This document shows positions 7,731-16,587 of a stretch of 64,000 nt of DNA, in pieces; the stretch's first letter is position 1; the number at the start of each line of letters is the position of its first letter. Under the pieces are notes generated by a model. The model was not told where the DNA came from and made no database searches. It saw only the letters and a program-made list of their open reading frames with translations. Source of the DNA: Pseudomonadota bacterium. GTDB lineage: Bacteria; Pseudomonadota; Gammaproteobacteria; Burkholderiales; Burkholderiaceae_F. Location of the stretch: positions 167,298 through 231,297 of the forward strand of contig JAKOQB010000039.1 of NCBI GenBank assembly GCA_029778535.1, read 5' to 3'. A program made the translations under genes and the position numbers.

Positions 7731-9394
7731 CAGACGTGGCGCCGGTTCTGGATCACGCGGAAGCGGTTGGCGACGAACGCGCTGTCGCTGTAGCTCGCGT
7801 TCGCGGCCAGGTTGGCACCGGTGGCGTGGAAGTCGGAGAACGCCGCCGACTGGTTGACGAACACGCCGCCGGTCAGGTTGATCGACAACGCGACGCCCGC
7901 GCGCTGCGTGGCCTCGACCATCGCATCGACGAACGCGGGATTCTTCGAATACACGCCGACCGTCAGCGCGCCGTGCTCGCGCACGATCTGTTCCGACAGC
8001 GCGGCGAGCGCGGCCGCGTCGCCCGGCACCGCGACCACGACCGAGATCGGGCCGAAGCGCTCCTGCATGTAGACCGATTGCTTCGACGCGTCGCACTTGA
8101 GCACGACCGGCGTGTGCACGTCGGCGCGCGGAAATTCCGGATGAGACAGCTTCCTCGACGCCAGCACCACCGTGGCCGCCTGCGGCGCCTCGGCGATGCG
8201 CTTCAGCGTCTCCGGCGACTGGATCGCGCCGAGCACCGCGCACGCGGTCGCGGGGTCGGCGAGGAACTTGTCGATCGCGCCTCCAAGATCGGCCGCGACC
8301 TCGTCGAACGACTTGCGCCCGGTGTCGGTGTCGATGCCGCCGGCGGGCACGAGGATCGCCTTGGTCGTCGTGCACATCTGCCCCGAGTACAGCGACAGCG
8401 TGAACGCCAGATTGCGCAGCAGGCCCCTGTAGTTGTCGGTCGACTCGATCACCACGTTGTTCACGCCCGACAGTTCGGCGTACACCTGCTTGTCGCGCGC
8501 GTGATCCAGCAGCCAGCGCCCGAACGTGGAGCCGCCGGTGTAGTCGATCGACTTCACCTTCGAGTGCGTGGCGAGCCACTGTGTGGTCTCCGGCTTGTCG
8601 ACCGCGGCCAGCGTGACCAGGTCCGGATCGATGCCGTTCTCCGCCAGCACCGCGCGCGCGATGCGCACCGTGATCGCCGCCGGCAGCACGCTCCACGGAT
8701 GCGGCTTGACGATCACCGGGTTGCCGGTCGCGAGCGCCGCGAACAAACCCGGATAGGTGTTCCACGTAGGAAACGTGCTGCAGCCGATCACCAGCGCCAC
8801 GCCGCGCCCGACGATCTCGAAGCGCTTCTCCATAACCAGCGGCGGATTCTTGCCCTGCGGTTTTTCCCAGCGCGCCACCGCGGGGACGAAGCGCATCTCG
8901 CGATACGCGTACGCGACCGCCTCCAGCCCGCGGTCCTGCGCGTGCGGGCCGCCCGCCTGGAACGCCATCATCCAGCCCTGGCCGGTCGTCAGCATCACCG
9001 CGTGGGCGAGCTCGAACGACGCCTTGTTCAGCCGGTCGAGGATCTCCAGGCACACGCCGGTGCGGCCGTCGACGCCGAGTTTCTGCCAGGCCGGCATCGC
9101 GCGCTCGGCCGCGGCCAGCAGCGCCTCAGGGTCGCACACGGGATACTGGACGTCGAGCTTGACGCCGTACGGCGAGCGATCGGACGCGACCCAGCCGGTC
9201 TGCCCCGGCTGGTCGAGCGCGAAGCGGCCGCCCGCCAGCGCCTGCACCGCGGCCTTGCCGGCCTCCTGCGCGCCTTCGCCGTAGACCTTGGGGCTCGGCA
9301 TCTCCGGATACGGGCTCCAGTATTCGCGGGTGGCGATCGCGTTCAGCGCGCCTGCGAGCGTCGCGCGGTGCTGGTCGAGCAGCCGATGACTCAT
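7730..9394 (-). CDS. paaN: PaaN-type ring-opening aldehyde dehydrogenase
   Basis: A 554-residue aldehyde dehydrogenase of the PaaN2 type. In the phenylacetyl-CoA pathway this family is assigned to oxidation of the semialdehyde formed on oxepin-CoA ring cleavage. Visible features are the NAD-binding GGSTFGRW segment, an [10 protein letters not shown] glutamate region and the catalytic cysteine in [10 protein letters not shown]. Unlike PaaZ it lacks a fused C-terminal MaoC-like hydratase, so a separate oxepin-CoA hydrolase is expected elsewhere. ATG at 9394 has GGAG six bases upstream; the longer start at 9424 is less likely. It is divergent from paaG, with the operator palindrome between them. 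Confidence 0.93.
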   Translation of the reverse strand: MSHRLLDQHRATLAGALNAIATREYWSPYPEMPSPKVYGEGAQEAGKAAVQALAGGRFALDQPGQTGWVASDRSPYGVKLDVQYPVCDPEALLAAAERAMPAWQKLGVDGRTGVCLEILDRLNKASFELAHAVMLTTGQGWMMAFQAGGPHAQDRGLEAVAYAYREMRFVPAVARWEKPQGKNPPLVMEKRFEIVGRGVALVIGCSTFPTWNTYPGLFAALATGNPVIVKPHPWSVLPAAITVRIARAVLAENGIDPDLVTLAAVDKPETTQWLATHSKVKSIDYTGGSTFGRWLLDHARDKQVYAELSGVNNVVIESTDNYRGLLRNLAFTLSLYSGQMCTTTKAILVPAGGIDTDTGRKSFDEVAADLGGAIDKFLADPATACAVLGAIQSPETLKRIAEAPQAATVVLASRKLSHPEFPRADVHTPVVLKCDASKQSVYMQERFGPISVVVAVPGDAAALAALSEQIVREHGALTVGVYSKNPAFVDAMVEATQRAGVALSINLTGGVFVNQSAAFSDFHATGANLAANASYSDSAFVANRFRVIQNRRHV

Positions 9395-9449
9395 GGTGTC
9401 TCCGGGGGACGAAGTGCTTGCCACAAAGGGGAACCGAAACTACTATTGA

Positions 9450-9465
9450 TTGACCGGTCGGTCAA
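9450..9465. promoter_or_regulatory. Palindromic operator, probable PaaR (TetR) site
   Basis: TTGACCGGTCGGTCAA has perfect 6-bp arms TTGACC/GGTCAA around GGTC. It lies in the 149-base divergent region between paaN and paaG. The accepted motif for betaproteobacterial TetR-type PaaR is of the same TTGACCG...CGGTCAA form (established knowledge), and a paaR-like gene lies at 17648-18358. It is the only copy noticed in the window, so one site would govern both arms of the cluster. Confidence 0.75.
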
Positions 9466-9543
9466 CGAATGACAACGTCGTGCTGACCGCGTATCGATAC
9501 CGCCCTGCCGCGATCCGGCCGCGGCGGTTCACCGAGGACACGC

Positions 9544-10338
9544 ATGACGCCGTACGAGAACATCCGGCTCGAGGTCGCGGCCGCAGTGGCCACGCTGACG
9601 TTGAACCGGCCCGACCGGTTGAACAGCTTCACCGTCGCGATGCACGGCGAAGTGCGCGCGGCGCTCGACGCCGTGCGCGCCGACAAGGCCGTGCGTTGCC
9701 TGGTGCTGACCGGCGCCGGCCGCGGCTTCTGCGCCGGGCAGGACCTGTCCGACCGCGCGGTCGCTCCCGGCGATGCGCCGCTCGACCTCGGCGCATCGAT
9801 CGACAACCATTACAAGCCGCTGGTGCTCGCGCTGCGCAACCTGCCGCTGCCGGTGATCGCCGCGGTCAACGGCGTCGCGGCCGGCGCCGGCGCCAACATC
9901 GCGCTCGCCTGCGACCTTGTGTTCGCCGCGCGCTCGGCTTCCTTCATCCAGTCGTTCGCCAGGATCGGGCTGGTGCCCGACTCGGGCGGCACCTGGGCAC
10001 TGCCGCGGCTGGTCGGCAATGCGCGCGCGCTCGGACTGGCTCTGCTCGGCGACAAGCTGTCCGCCGAGCAGGCCGAGCAGTGGGGGCTGATCTGGAAGTG
10101 CGTCGATGACGATCAGCTCATGCCGACGGTGCGCACGCTCGCCCAACAGCTCGCCGCCGGGCCGACGCGCGGTTTCGCTCGCACCAAGCAGGCGATCTAC
10201 GCCGCCACCGGGCTGTCGCTGGAAGCGAGCCTCGATCTGGAACGCGATTTCCAGCGCGAGCTGGGCCGCTCGCGCGACTATCGCGAAGGCGTGGCCGCAT
10301 TCATGGAAAAGCGCGCGCCGAAGTTCACCGGAGAATGA
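9544..10338 (+). CDS. paaG: PaaG: ring 1,2-epoxyphenylacetyl-CoA isomerase
   Basis: A 264-residue crotonase-fold enzyme. It carries the oxyanion-hole segments AGRGFCAGQDLSDR and GVAAGAGANIALACD, and the DSGGTWALPRL motif whose Asp is the catalytic acid/base in PaaG-type isomerases. In the pathway it converts ring-1,2-epoxyphenylacetyl-CoA to the oxepin-CoA and isomerises downstream unsaturated intermediates. It is the first gene of the rightward arm, close behind the putative PaaR operator. GGAG in its last codons serves the next gene, which starts two bases after the stop. Assignment as PaaG rather than PaaF-type hydratase rests on DSGGTW. Confidence 0.9.
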   Translation: MTPYENIRLEVAAAVATLTLNRPDRLNSFTVAMHGEVRAALDAVRADKAVRCLVLTGAGRGFCAGQDLSDRAVAPGDAPLDLGASIDNHYKPLVLALRNLPLPVIAAVNGVAAGAGANIALACDLVFAARSASFIQSFARIGLVPDSGGTWALPRLVGNARALGLALLGDKLSAEQAEQWGLIWKCVDDDQLMPTVRTLAQQLAAGPTRGFARTKQAIYAATGLSLEASLDLERDFQRELGRSRDYREGVAAFMEKRAPKFTGE

Positions 10339-10339
10339 C

Positions 10340-11878
10340 TTGGCCGGCGCTCTGTCCTCGATCGTTTCCATCGGCGTGATCGGAGCCGGCGCCATGGGCG
10401 CCGGCATCGCGCAGGTGGCCGCGCGCGCCGGCCATCGCGTGCTCATGTACGACAGCAATCCGAAGGCGGTCGCCGCCGCGCGCAGCGCGATGGAAAGCGA
10501 ACTGCGCGCGCTTGTGGCGAAGGGCAAGCTGTCGAAGGACGAGGCCGAGGCGACGCTCGCGCGCGTGCAGCCGGCTGCGGCGCTGACGGACCTCGCGCCG
10601 TGCGGGCTGATCGTCGAGGCGGTGGTCGAGGAGCTGGCCGTCAAGCAGGGACTGTTCCGCCTGCTGGAGGACATCGTCAGCGCCGACTGCCTGTTCGCGA
10701 CCAACACGTCGTCGCTATCGATCACCGCGATCGGCGCCGCGCTCACCCGTCCCGAGCGGCTGGCCGGCATGCACTTCTTCAATCCGCCGGCGCGCATGCG
10801 GCTGGTCGAGGTCGTCAGCGGCATGGCGACGAAGGACGAGGTCGCGCAGGCGATCGCCGCCACCGCGCGCGCGTGGGGCAAGCACACGGTGTTCGCCAAA
10901 TCGACGCCGGGCTTCATCGTCAACCGCCTTGCGCGGCCTTACTACGGCGAGGCGTGGCGCGTGCTGGCGGAGAACGCGGCCGATTGCGCGACGCTCGACG
11001 CGATCATGCGCGACTGCGGCGGTTTTCCGATGGGTCCGTTCGAGCTGATGGACCTGATCGGCCACGACGTGAACCTGACCGTCACCAAGTCGGTGTTCGA
11101 CGCGACCTTCGGCGACCGTCGCTACATGCCGTCACTGGCGCAGCAGGAACTGGTGCGCGCCGGCTGGCTCGGCCGCAAGAGCGGGCGCGGCATCTACGAC
11201 TACCGGCCCGGCGCGGCGAAGCCAGAGCCGAAGGTCGAGGCCGGCGCCGATCCGGTGTCGCGCGTCACGCTGGTCGGCTCGCTCGGCATCGCCACGCCGA
11301 TCGTCACACGGCTGGAGCGCGCCGGGGTGGAGGTGGTGCGGGTGGAGAATCGTAGCGGCGCGCAGGGATGGCTCGAGATCGGCTCGGCGCGAGTGATGCT
11401 GTCCGACGGCCGCTGCGCCAGCCAGCGCGCGCTCGACATCGGGCAACCGCAGCTCGCGCTGTTCGACCTCGCGCTCGACTACTCGACCACCAGGCGGCTG
11501 GCGCTGGCGCGCGCCGACCAGTGCGGCGAGGCCGCGCTGCGCACCGTGTTCGCCACGCTGGCGAAGGCGGGCTTCGCGTGCTCGCGGCTCGACGATGTGG
11601 CCGGGCTGATCGTGCTGCGCACGATCGCGATGCTGGTCAACGAGGCGGCCGACGCGGTCGCCTACGGCATCTGCACGATCGACGCGATCGACGAGGCGAT
11701 GAAGCACGGCGTCAACTATCCGCGCGGCCCGATGGCGTGGGCCGAGGCGGTCGGGCTCGACTTCTTCGCGCGCGTGCTCGGCAACCTGCGCGCGCACTAC
11801 GGCGAAGAGCGCTACCGCACCTCGGTGCTGATCCAGCGCCGGGGATGGAGCGGCACGGGGTTCCTGGAGAAGCCGTGA
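10340..11878 (+). CDS. paaH: PaaH: 3-hydroxyadipyl-CoA dehydrogenase
   Basis: About 512 residues. The N-terminal Rossmann domain starts with IGVIGAGAMGAGIAQVAARA, followed by NTSSLSITAI and HFFNPPARMRLVEV, then the C-terminal helical domain of 3-hydroxyacyl-CoA dehydrogenases, present twice as in PaaH/PaaC. The enzyme oxidises (3S)-3-hydroxyadipyl-CoA with NAD. The chosen start is TTG at 10340, with GGAG seven bases upstream inside the end of paaG; no ATG or GTG fits before the Rossmann motif. The insert between the two halves (about residues 295-400) contains a low-similarity pseudo-Rossmann segment, normal for the long form. Confidence 0.92.
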   Translation: MAGALSSIVSIGVIGAGAMGAGIAQVAARAGHRVLMYDSNPKAVAAARSAMESELRALVAKGKLSKDEAEATLARVQPAAALTDLAPCGLIVEAVVEELAVKQGLFRLLEDIVSADCLFATNTSSLSITAIGAALTRPERLAGMHFFNPPARMRLVEVVSGMATKDEVAQAIAATARAWGKHTVFAKSTPGFIVNRLARPYYGEAWRVLAENAADCATLDAIMRDCGGFPMGPFELMDLIGHDVNLTVTKSVFDATFGDRRYMPSLAQQELVRAGWLGRKSGRGIYDYRPGAAKPEPKVEAGADPVSRVTLVGSLGIATPIVTRLERAGVEVVRVENRSGAQGWLEIGSARVMLSDGRCASQRALDIGQPQLALFDLALDYSTTRRLALARADQCGEAALRTVFATLAKAGFACSRLDDVAGLIVLRTIAMLVNEAADAVAYGICTIDAIDEAMKHGVNYPRGPMAWAEAVGLDFFARVLGNLRAHYGEERYRTSVLIQRRGWSGTGFLEKP

Positions 11879-11906
11879 GCGACAGAGTGCAAACGACGCG
11901 CATTTC

Positions 11907-11976
11907 GTCGCCCCGGCGAAGGCCGGGACCTAATTTTTCGGACCCGAAATTGAGTCCCGGCCTCCGCCGGGACGAC
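11907..11976. repeat. Imperfect palindromic repeat between paaH and paaI
   Basis: Arms of the form GTCGCCCCGGCGAAGGCCGG and CCGGCCTCCGCCGGGACGAC with an AATTT/AAATT core, related to the palindromes at 3352 and 19608. It fills most of the 115-base gap between paaH and paaI and could attenuate or protect the transcript. Confidence 0.8.
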
Positions 11977-11993
11977 GTGCGAAGGCTCGTCCC

Positions 11994-12452
11994 GTGACCG
12001 AATCGCACCACAAACCCGATCCGCAGACCGTCGCCGAGGCGGTGCGGCGCAAGCTGTTCGAGAACGACTACGCGTCCAAGGGCCTCGGCATGCAGATCGA
12101 GGCGATCGCGCCCGGCTATGCGCGCGTGACGATGGCGGTCCGGCGCGACATGCTCAACGGCTTCGGCCTGTGCCACGGCGGGATCATCACCACGCTGGCC
12201 GACACCGCGTTCGCGTTCGCGTGCAACAGCCACAACGAGCTGACGCTGGCGTCGGGGATCTTTATCGAGATCCTGAATCCGGGTCACGAGGGCGACCGGC
12301 TGCTGGCCGAGGCGCGCGAAGTCACCGTCAACGGACGGCTCGGCCTGTACGACATCCTGGTGACCAACCAGCACGGCAAGCACGTCGCAGTCATGCGCGG
12401 CCGCTCGCACACCATGAAGGGCAAGCACGTCGTGGACTTCACGGCGTCCTGA
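11994..12452 (+). CDS. paaI: PaaI: hotdog-fold acyl-CoA thioesterase
   Basis: A 152-residue single hotdog domain. It has the PaaI signature GFGLCHGGIITTLADTAFAF, in which HGG and the following acidic residue form the active site, plus the AEAREVTVNGRLGLYDILVT core strand. PaaI hydrolyses stalled ring-hydroxylated phenylacetyl-CoA to release CoA. The start is GTG at 11994 with GAAGG about 8 bases upstream. It is separated from paaK by 17 bases and co-directional, so it lies in the main catabolic operon. Confidence 0.93.
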   Translation: MTESHHKPDPQTVAEAVRRKLFENDYASKGLGMQIEAIAPGYARVTMAVRRDMLNGFGLCHGGIITTLADTAFAFACNSHNELTLASGIFIEILNPGHEGDRLLAEAREVTVNGRLGLYDILVTNQHGKHVAVMRGRSHTMKGKHVVDFTAS

Positions 12453-12469
12453 GGGAGAGGAGACTGACC

Positions 12470-13786
12470 ATGCCAGTGAAGAAGCCTGCTCCAGGCGACC
12501 TCGAGCCGATCGAGCGCGCCAGCCGCGACGAACTGCAGGCGCTGCAATTGCGGCGCCTGCAGTGGACGCTCGCGCACACCTACGAGAACGTGCCGCACTT
12601 CCGGCGCAAGTTCGACGCCGCCGGCGTGCATCCCGCGGACCTGAAGACGCTCGCCGATCTGGCGAAGTTCCCGTTCACCACCAAGGCCGACCTGCGCGAC
12701 AACTATCCGTTCGGGCTGTTCGCGGTGCCGCGTGAGCAGGTCGTTCGCATCCACGCGTCGAGCGGCACCACCGGCAAGCCGACCGTGGTCGGCTACACGA
12801 AGAACGACGTCGACATGTGGGCGACCGTGATGGCGCGCTCGATTCGCGCCGCCGGCGGCCGGCCCGGCGACATCGTGCACGTCGCGTACGGCTATGGGCT
12901 TTTCACCGGCGGGCTGGGCGCGCACTACGGCGCGGAGAAACTCGGCTGTACGGTGATCCCGATGTCGGGCGGCATGACCGAGCGGCAGGTGCAGCTGATC
13001 GCCGACTTCAAGCCGAACATCATCATGGTCACCCCGTCGTACATGCTCGCGATCGCCGAGGAGATGGAACGCCAGGGCTTCGACCCGCGCGCCTCGTCGC
13101 TGAAGGTCGGCATCTTCGGCGCCGAGCCGTGGACGCCGGCGATGCGGCAGGCGATCGAATCCAAGGTCGACATGGACGCGATCGACATCTACGGACTGTC
13201 GGAGATCATCGGGCCGGGAGTGGCGCAGGAGTGCATCGAGACCAAGGACGGCCTGACGGTCTGGGAGGACCACTTCTATCCCGAGATCGTCGATCCCGAT
13301 ACCGGCGCGGTGCTGCCCGACGGCGAGAAGGGCGAGCTCGTATTCACGTCGCTCACCAAGGAAGCGCTGCCGATGATCCGCTATCGCACGCGCGACCTCA
13401 CAAGGCTGCTGCCGCCGACCGCACGCTCGATGCGGCGGATCGAGAAGATCACCGGCCGCTCCGACGACATGCTGATCATCCGCGGCGTCAACGTGTTCCC
13501 GACCCAGGTCGAGGAGCAGATCCTGAAACAGCCGGAGCTGACGCCGCACTACACGCTGGAGATCACGCGGCCGGCCAACCTCGACGAGATGACGGTACAC
13601 GTCGAGATGGGGCCGGAGCTGGCGAATGGCGCGCAGGAGGCGCGCCACGCCGCCGCCAGGAAGCTCGAGCACAACATCAAGAGCTACATCGGCGTCAGCA
13701 CCACCGTGCGGCTGGCGCTGCCGGGCGGCATCGAGCGCTCGATCGGCAAGGCGAAGCGGATACTGGACAAGAGGCCGAAGGCCTGA
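12470..13786 (+). CDS. paaK: Phenylacetate-CoA ligase
   Basis: A 438-residue adenylate-forming ligase that activates phenylacetate with ATP and CoA, the entry step of the pathway. The AMP-binding motif HASSGTTGKPTVVGYTK, the YGLSEIIGPG adenine-binding loop and the TGRSDDMLIIRGVNVFP hinge are all intact, with the C-terminal lysine region IGKAKRI. ATG at 12470 has a GGGAGAGGAG purine tract about 8 bases upstream. The length fits the standard PaaK size. The 3' flank holds the heptamer repeat array at 13791. Confidence 0.95.
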   Translation: MPVKKPAPGDLEPIERASRDELQALQLRRLQWTLAHTYENVPHFRRKFDAAGVHPADLKTLADLAKFPFTTKADLRDNYPFGLFAVPREQVVRIHASSGTTGKPTVVGYTKNDVDMWATVMARSIRAAGGRPGDIVHVAYGYGLFTGGLGAHYGAEKLGCTVIPMSGGMTERQVQLIADFKPNIIMVTPSYMLAIAEEMERQGFDPRASSLKVGIFGAEPWTPAMRQAIESKVDMDAIDIYGLSEIIGPGVAQECIETKDGLTVWEDHFYPEIVDPDTGAVLPDGEKGELVFTSLTKEALPMIRYRTRDLTRLLPPTARSMRRIEKITGRSDDMLIIRGVNVFPTQVEEQILKQPELTPHYTLEITRPANLDEMTVHVEMGPELANGAQEARHAAARKLEHNIKSYIGVSTTVRLALPGGIERSIGKAKRILDKRPKA

Positions 13787-13790
13787 AAAC

Positions 13791-13853
13791 CGTTGCTCGT
13801 TGCTCGTTACGGCAACGGCCACGGACAACGGACAACGGACAACGGACAACGAG
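13791..13853. repeat. Facing heptamer arrays between paaK and paaA
   Basis: Left side: CTCGTTG-type units in tandem (13792-13812). Right side: CAACGGM-type units, six in roughly 7-base phase (13813-13853), ending with CAACGAG, the exact reverse complement of the left unit. The transcript can fold into a hairpin 9 bases before the paaA start. It shares its architecture, but not its unit sequence, with the loci at 20766, 49418 and 51543. Confidence 0.8.
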
Positions 13854-13861
13854 GAACCAGG

Positions 13862-14869
13862 ATGTACACGCAAGCCATCGACATACCGCAGGGCAAGGAC
13901 GAGCCGAAGCGCGGCCCGCGCTCGCTGACCGAGGTCGAGTACGAGGCCGAATTCGACGCCAAGGTCGCGCGCGGCGATTTCATCGAGCCGAAGGACTGGA
14001 TGCCCGACGCGTATCGCAAGACGCTGGTGCGACAGATCAGCCAGCACGCGCACAGCGAGATCGTCGGCATGCTGCCCGAAGGCAACTGGATCACGCGCGC
14101 GCCGACGCTCAAGCGCAAGAGCATCCTGCTCGCCAAGGTGCAGGACGAGGGCGGCCACGGGCTGTACCTGTACGCGGCGGCGGAGACGCTCGGCGCCTCG
14201 CGCGACGATCTGGTCGAGGCGCTGCATTCCGGCAAGGCGAAGTACTCGTCGATCTTCAACTACCCGACGCTGACGTGGGCCGATATCGGCGTGATCGGCT
14301 GGCTGGTCGACGGCGCGGCGATCATGAACCAGATCCCGCTCACCCGCTGCTCGTACGGCCCGTACGCGCGGGCGATGATCCGCATCTGCAAGGAGGAGTC
14401 GTTCCACCAGCGCCAGGGCTTCGACCTGCTGCTGACGATGATGCAGGGCAGCGCCGAGCAGCGCGCGATGGTGCAGGATGCGACCAATCGCTGGTGGTGG
14501 CCGAGCCTGATGATGTTCGGGCCCCACGACAAGGATTCGCCGCACTCAGGCGACTCGATGAAGTGGGGCATCAAGCGCATCAGCAACGACGACCTGCGGC
14601 AGAAGTTCGTCGACGCGACCGTGCCGCAGGCCAGGGTGCTCGGCGTCACGCTGCCCGACCCGCTGCTGAAGTTCAACGAAGCGACCGGCCACTGGGACTT
14701 CGGACCGATCGACTGGAGCGAGTTCTGGAACGTCGTCAACGGCCACGGCCCGTGCGCGAAGGACCGTCTCGCCGCGCGGGTGAAGGCGTGGGAAGACGGC
14801 GCCTGGGTGCGCGAAGCCGCGGTCGCGTATGCCGAGAAGCAGGCGCGGCGGGAACGGCGGGCGGCGTAG
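13862..14869 (+). CDS. paaA: Phenylacetyl-CoA 1,2-epoxidase, catalytic subunit A
   Basis: A 335-residue ferritin-like di-iron subunit of the multicomponent epoxidase (PaaABCE) that epoxidises phenylacetyl-CoA with O2. Iron-ligand motifs are visible: DEGGH at residues 95-99 and KEESFH at about 177-182, each of E-x-x-H type. ATG at 13862 has GAGGAACC upstream and excludes the repeat array. It is followed by a REP-like element in the 127-base gap before paaB, an unusual interruption in an otherwise tightly overlapping operon. Length and sequence fit PaaA closely. Confidence 0.96.
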   Translation: MYTQAIDIPQGKDEPKRGPRSLTEVEYEAEFDAKVARGDFIEPKDWMPDAYRKTLVRQISQHAHSEIVGMLPEGNWITRAPTLKRKSILLAKVQDEGGHGLYLYAAAETLGASRDDLVEALHSGKAKYSSIFNYPTLTWADIGVIGWLVDGAAIMNQIPLTRCSYGPYARAMIRICKEESFHQRQGFDLLLTMMQGSAEQRAMVQDATNRWWWPSLMMFGPHDKDSPHSGDSMKWGIKRISNDDLRQKFVDATVPQARVLGVTLPDPLLKFNEATGHWDFGPIDWSEFWNVVNGHGPCAKDRLAARVKAWEDGAWVREAAVAYAEKQARRERRAA

Positions 14870-14881
14870 TTCGATGAATGC

Positions 14882-14970
14882 GCCCCTCACCCTGACCCTC
14901 TGCCCGTGATCGGGAAGAGGGGATATTTGCTCCCTCGCCCGCATCGGCGGGAGAGGGCCGGGGTGAGGGC
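14882..14970. repeat. REP-like palindromic element between paaA and paaB
   Basis: Near-full copy of the element at 1877-1966: left arm GCCCCTCACCCTGACCCTC, inner CCCGTGATCGGG, right arm GGCCGGGGTGAGGGC. It sits between the genes for two subunits of the same enzyme complex, so its effect on stoichiometry may matter. Confidence 0.85.
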
Positions 14971-14996
14971 GATCGGCGCAGCGAAAGGAGCAGACG

Positions 14997-15284
14997 ATGG
15001 ACCGCAAGGAATGGCCTCTGTGGGAGGTCTTCATCCGGAGCAGAAACGGCCTCGACCACAAGCACTGCGGCAGCGTGCATGCGCCTGACGCGAAGATCGC
15101 GCTCACGAACGCGCGCGACGTCTACACGCGGCGGCAGGAGGGCGTGAGCATCTGGGTCGTGCGCGCCGATCACATCCACGCGTCCGATCCCGACGCCAAG
15201 CCGGAGTTCTTCGATCCGGCCGACGACAAGGTCTACCGGCATCCGACCTTCTACAAGCTGCCGGACGAAGTGAATCACATGTGA
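14997..15284 (+). CDS. paaB: Phenylacetyl-CoA epoxidase subunit B
   Basis: A 95-residue PaaB, a small bridging/regulatory subunit of the epoxidase. It has the family N-terminus WPLWEVFIRSRNGLDHKHCG and the HAPDAKIALTNARDVYTRR block. ATG at 14997 has AAAGGAG six bases upstream. Its end overlaps a possible GTG start of paaC. In the complex PaaB links the PaaAC pairs; no catalytic residues are expected. Confidence 0.95.
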   Translation: MDRKEWPLWEVFIRSRNGLDHKHCGSVHAPDAKIALTNARDVYTRRQEGVSIWVVRADHIHASDPDAKPEFFDPADDKVYRHPTFYKLPDEVNHM

Positions 15285-15289
15285 CGGCG

Positions 15290-16066
15290 ATGTACATGAC
15301 CACGACCGTGCAGGCCAACGCCGCGTACTTCGACTACCTGCTGCGGCTGGGCGACTCGTCGCTGATCCTCGGCCAGCGGCTGTCCGAGTGGTGCGGCCAC
15401 GGGCCGGTGCTCGAGGAAGACATCGCGCTGGCCAACATCGCGCTCGACCTGATCGGGCAGGCGCGGCTGCTGCTCACGCACGCGGGCCGGCTCGAGGGCG
15501 CGGGCCGCGGCGAAGACGCGCTCGCATTCCGCCGTCCCGAGCACGCGTATCGCAACGTGTCGATGGTGGAACTGCCGAACGAGGACTTCGGCCGCACCGT
15601 GCTGCGCAACCTGCTCTACACGGCGTTTCAGGCGCAGCTTTGGCAGGCGCTCGCCGCATCGATCGACGGCGAACTCGCCGCGATCGCGGCCAAGAGCGCG
15701 AAGGAGACGCGCTACCACCGCGCCCATTCGGCCGACTGGACCGTGCGGCTCGGCGACGGCACCGACGAATCGCGCGCGCGGATGCAGCGCGCGCTCGACT
15801 ACCTGTGGCCGTACACGGCCGAGTTCTTCTTCGCGACGCCGGAAGACGAAGCGGTCGCCGCGGCCGGCCTCGGCGTCGCGTGGCCGGCGCTTCAGCCCGC
15901 ATGGGAGGCGGACGTGCTGCCGGTGCTGGCGGCCGCGACGCTCGCGATCCCGGCGAGGTCGCCGTTCCTGTCGCGCGGCAAGCAGGGCGTGCACACCGAG
16001 CACATGGGCCATCTGCTGAGCGAGATGCAGTACCTGCAGCGCGCCTACCCGGAGGGCACGTGGTGA
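15290..16066 (+). CDS. paaC: Phenylacetyl-CoA epoxidase structural subunit C
   Basis: About 258 residues of ferritin-like fold, the structural partner of PaaA, without a functional di-iron site. Family segments include GDSSLILGQRLSEWCGHGPV, LANIALDLIGQARLLL and the C-terminal GVHTEHMGHLLSEMQYLQR. The start is uncertain: GTG at 15281 overlaps the paaB stop, and in-frame ATGs lie at 15290 and 15296. None has a strong ribosome site, and ATG 15290 is taken here. It ends in a GTGA overlap with paaD. Confidence 0.94.
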   Translation: MYMTTTVQANAAYFDYLLRLGDSSLILGQRLSEWCGHGPVLEEDIALANIALDLIGQARLLLTHAGRLEGAGRGEDALAFRRPEHAYRNVSMVELPNEDFGRTVLRNLLYTAFQAQLWQALAASIDGELAAIAAKSAKETRYHRAHSADWTVRLGDGTDESRARMQRALDYLWPYTAEFFFATPEDEAVAAAGLGVAWPALQPAWEADVLPVLAAATLAIPARSPFLSRGKQGVHTEHMGHLLSEMQYLQRAYPEGTW

Positions 16067-16587
16067 ACGCGATCACAGTCGAGCGCGCGTGGGACGTGCT
16101 GGCGCGCGTCGCCGACCCGGAGATCCCGGTGATCTCGGTGACGGAGCTGGGTATCGTGCGCGACGTGCGCGCGCTCGACGGCGCGATCGAAGTGGTGGTG
16201 ACGCCCACCTATTCCGGCTGCCCGGCGACCGAGCTGATCGCGCGCTCGATCGAGCAGGCGCTGCACGAGGCGGGTGCCGCGCGCGTGCGCGTCGAGCAGC
16301 GCCTCGCGCCTGCGTGGACCACCGACTGGATCACGCCCGAGGCGAAGGTCAAGCTCGCCCGCTACGGTATCGCTCCGCCGCAGGCGGTGCGCGTGGAATC
16401 CTTGCCGCCGCAGACGGTGGCCGAGGCCGGCGAGCAGCCGATCGTCTTCATGCCGCGCGCCATCGCCTGCCCGCGCTGCGGCAGCCTTGACACCGAGCGC
16501 CTGTCGCAGTTCGGCGCCACCGCGTGCAAGGCGCTGTATCGCTGCCGCGCATGCCGCGAGCCGTTCGAGTACTTCAAGCCGCTATGA
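16063..16587 (+). CDS. paaD: PaaD: iron-sulfur/MIP18-like maturation factor for the epoxidase
   Basis: A 174-residue protein with an N-terminal MIP18/DUF59 domain (VADPEIPVISVTELGIVRDV, then the PTYSGCPATE cysteine loop) and a C-terminal zinc-ribbon-like segment CPRCGSLDTERL...CRACREPFEYFK. PaaD is needed for epoxidase activity in vivo and is thought to mature its metal centres; this is family knowledge. The start is GTG at 16063, which overlaps the paaC stop, with GGAGGG six bases upstream. It ends in an ATGA overlap with paaE. It is also called PaaJ in some older nomenclatures. Confidence 0.94.
   Translation: MNAITVERAWDVLARVADPEIPVISVTELGIVRDVRALDGAIEVVVTPTYSGCPATELIARSIEQALHEAGAARVRVEQRLAPAWTTDWITPEAKVKLARYGIAPPQAVRVESLPPQTVAEAGEQPIVFMPRAIACPRCGSLDTERLSQFGATACKALYRCRACREPFEYFKPL

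Noticed and set aside
13791..13853. CRISPR-like array
   Set aside because: Units are only seven bases with no unique spacers and are mirrored, unlike CRISPR repeats. No cas genes are in the window.
12284..14545. Leftward 753-codon open frame opposite paaK and paaA
   Set aside because: It lies wholly antisense to two clear paa genes, has the Arg/His/Asp-rich composition of a mirror frame in high-GC DNA and shows no domain.
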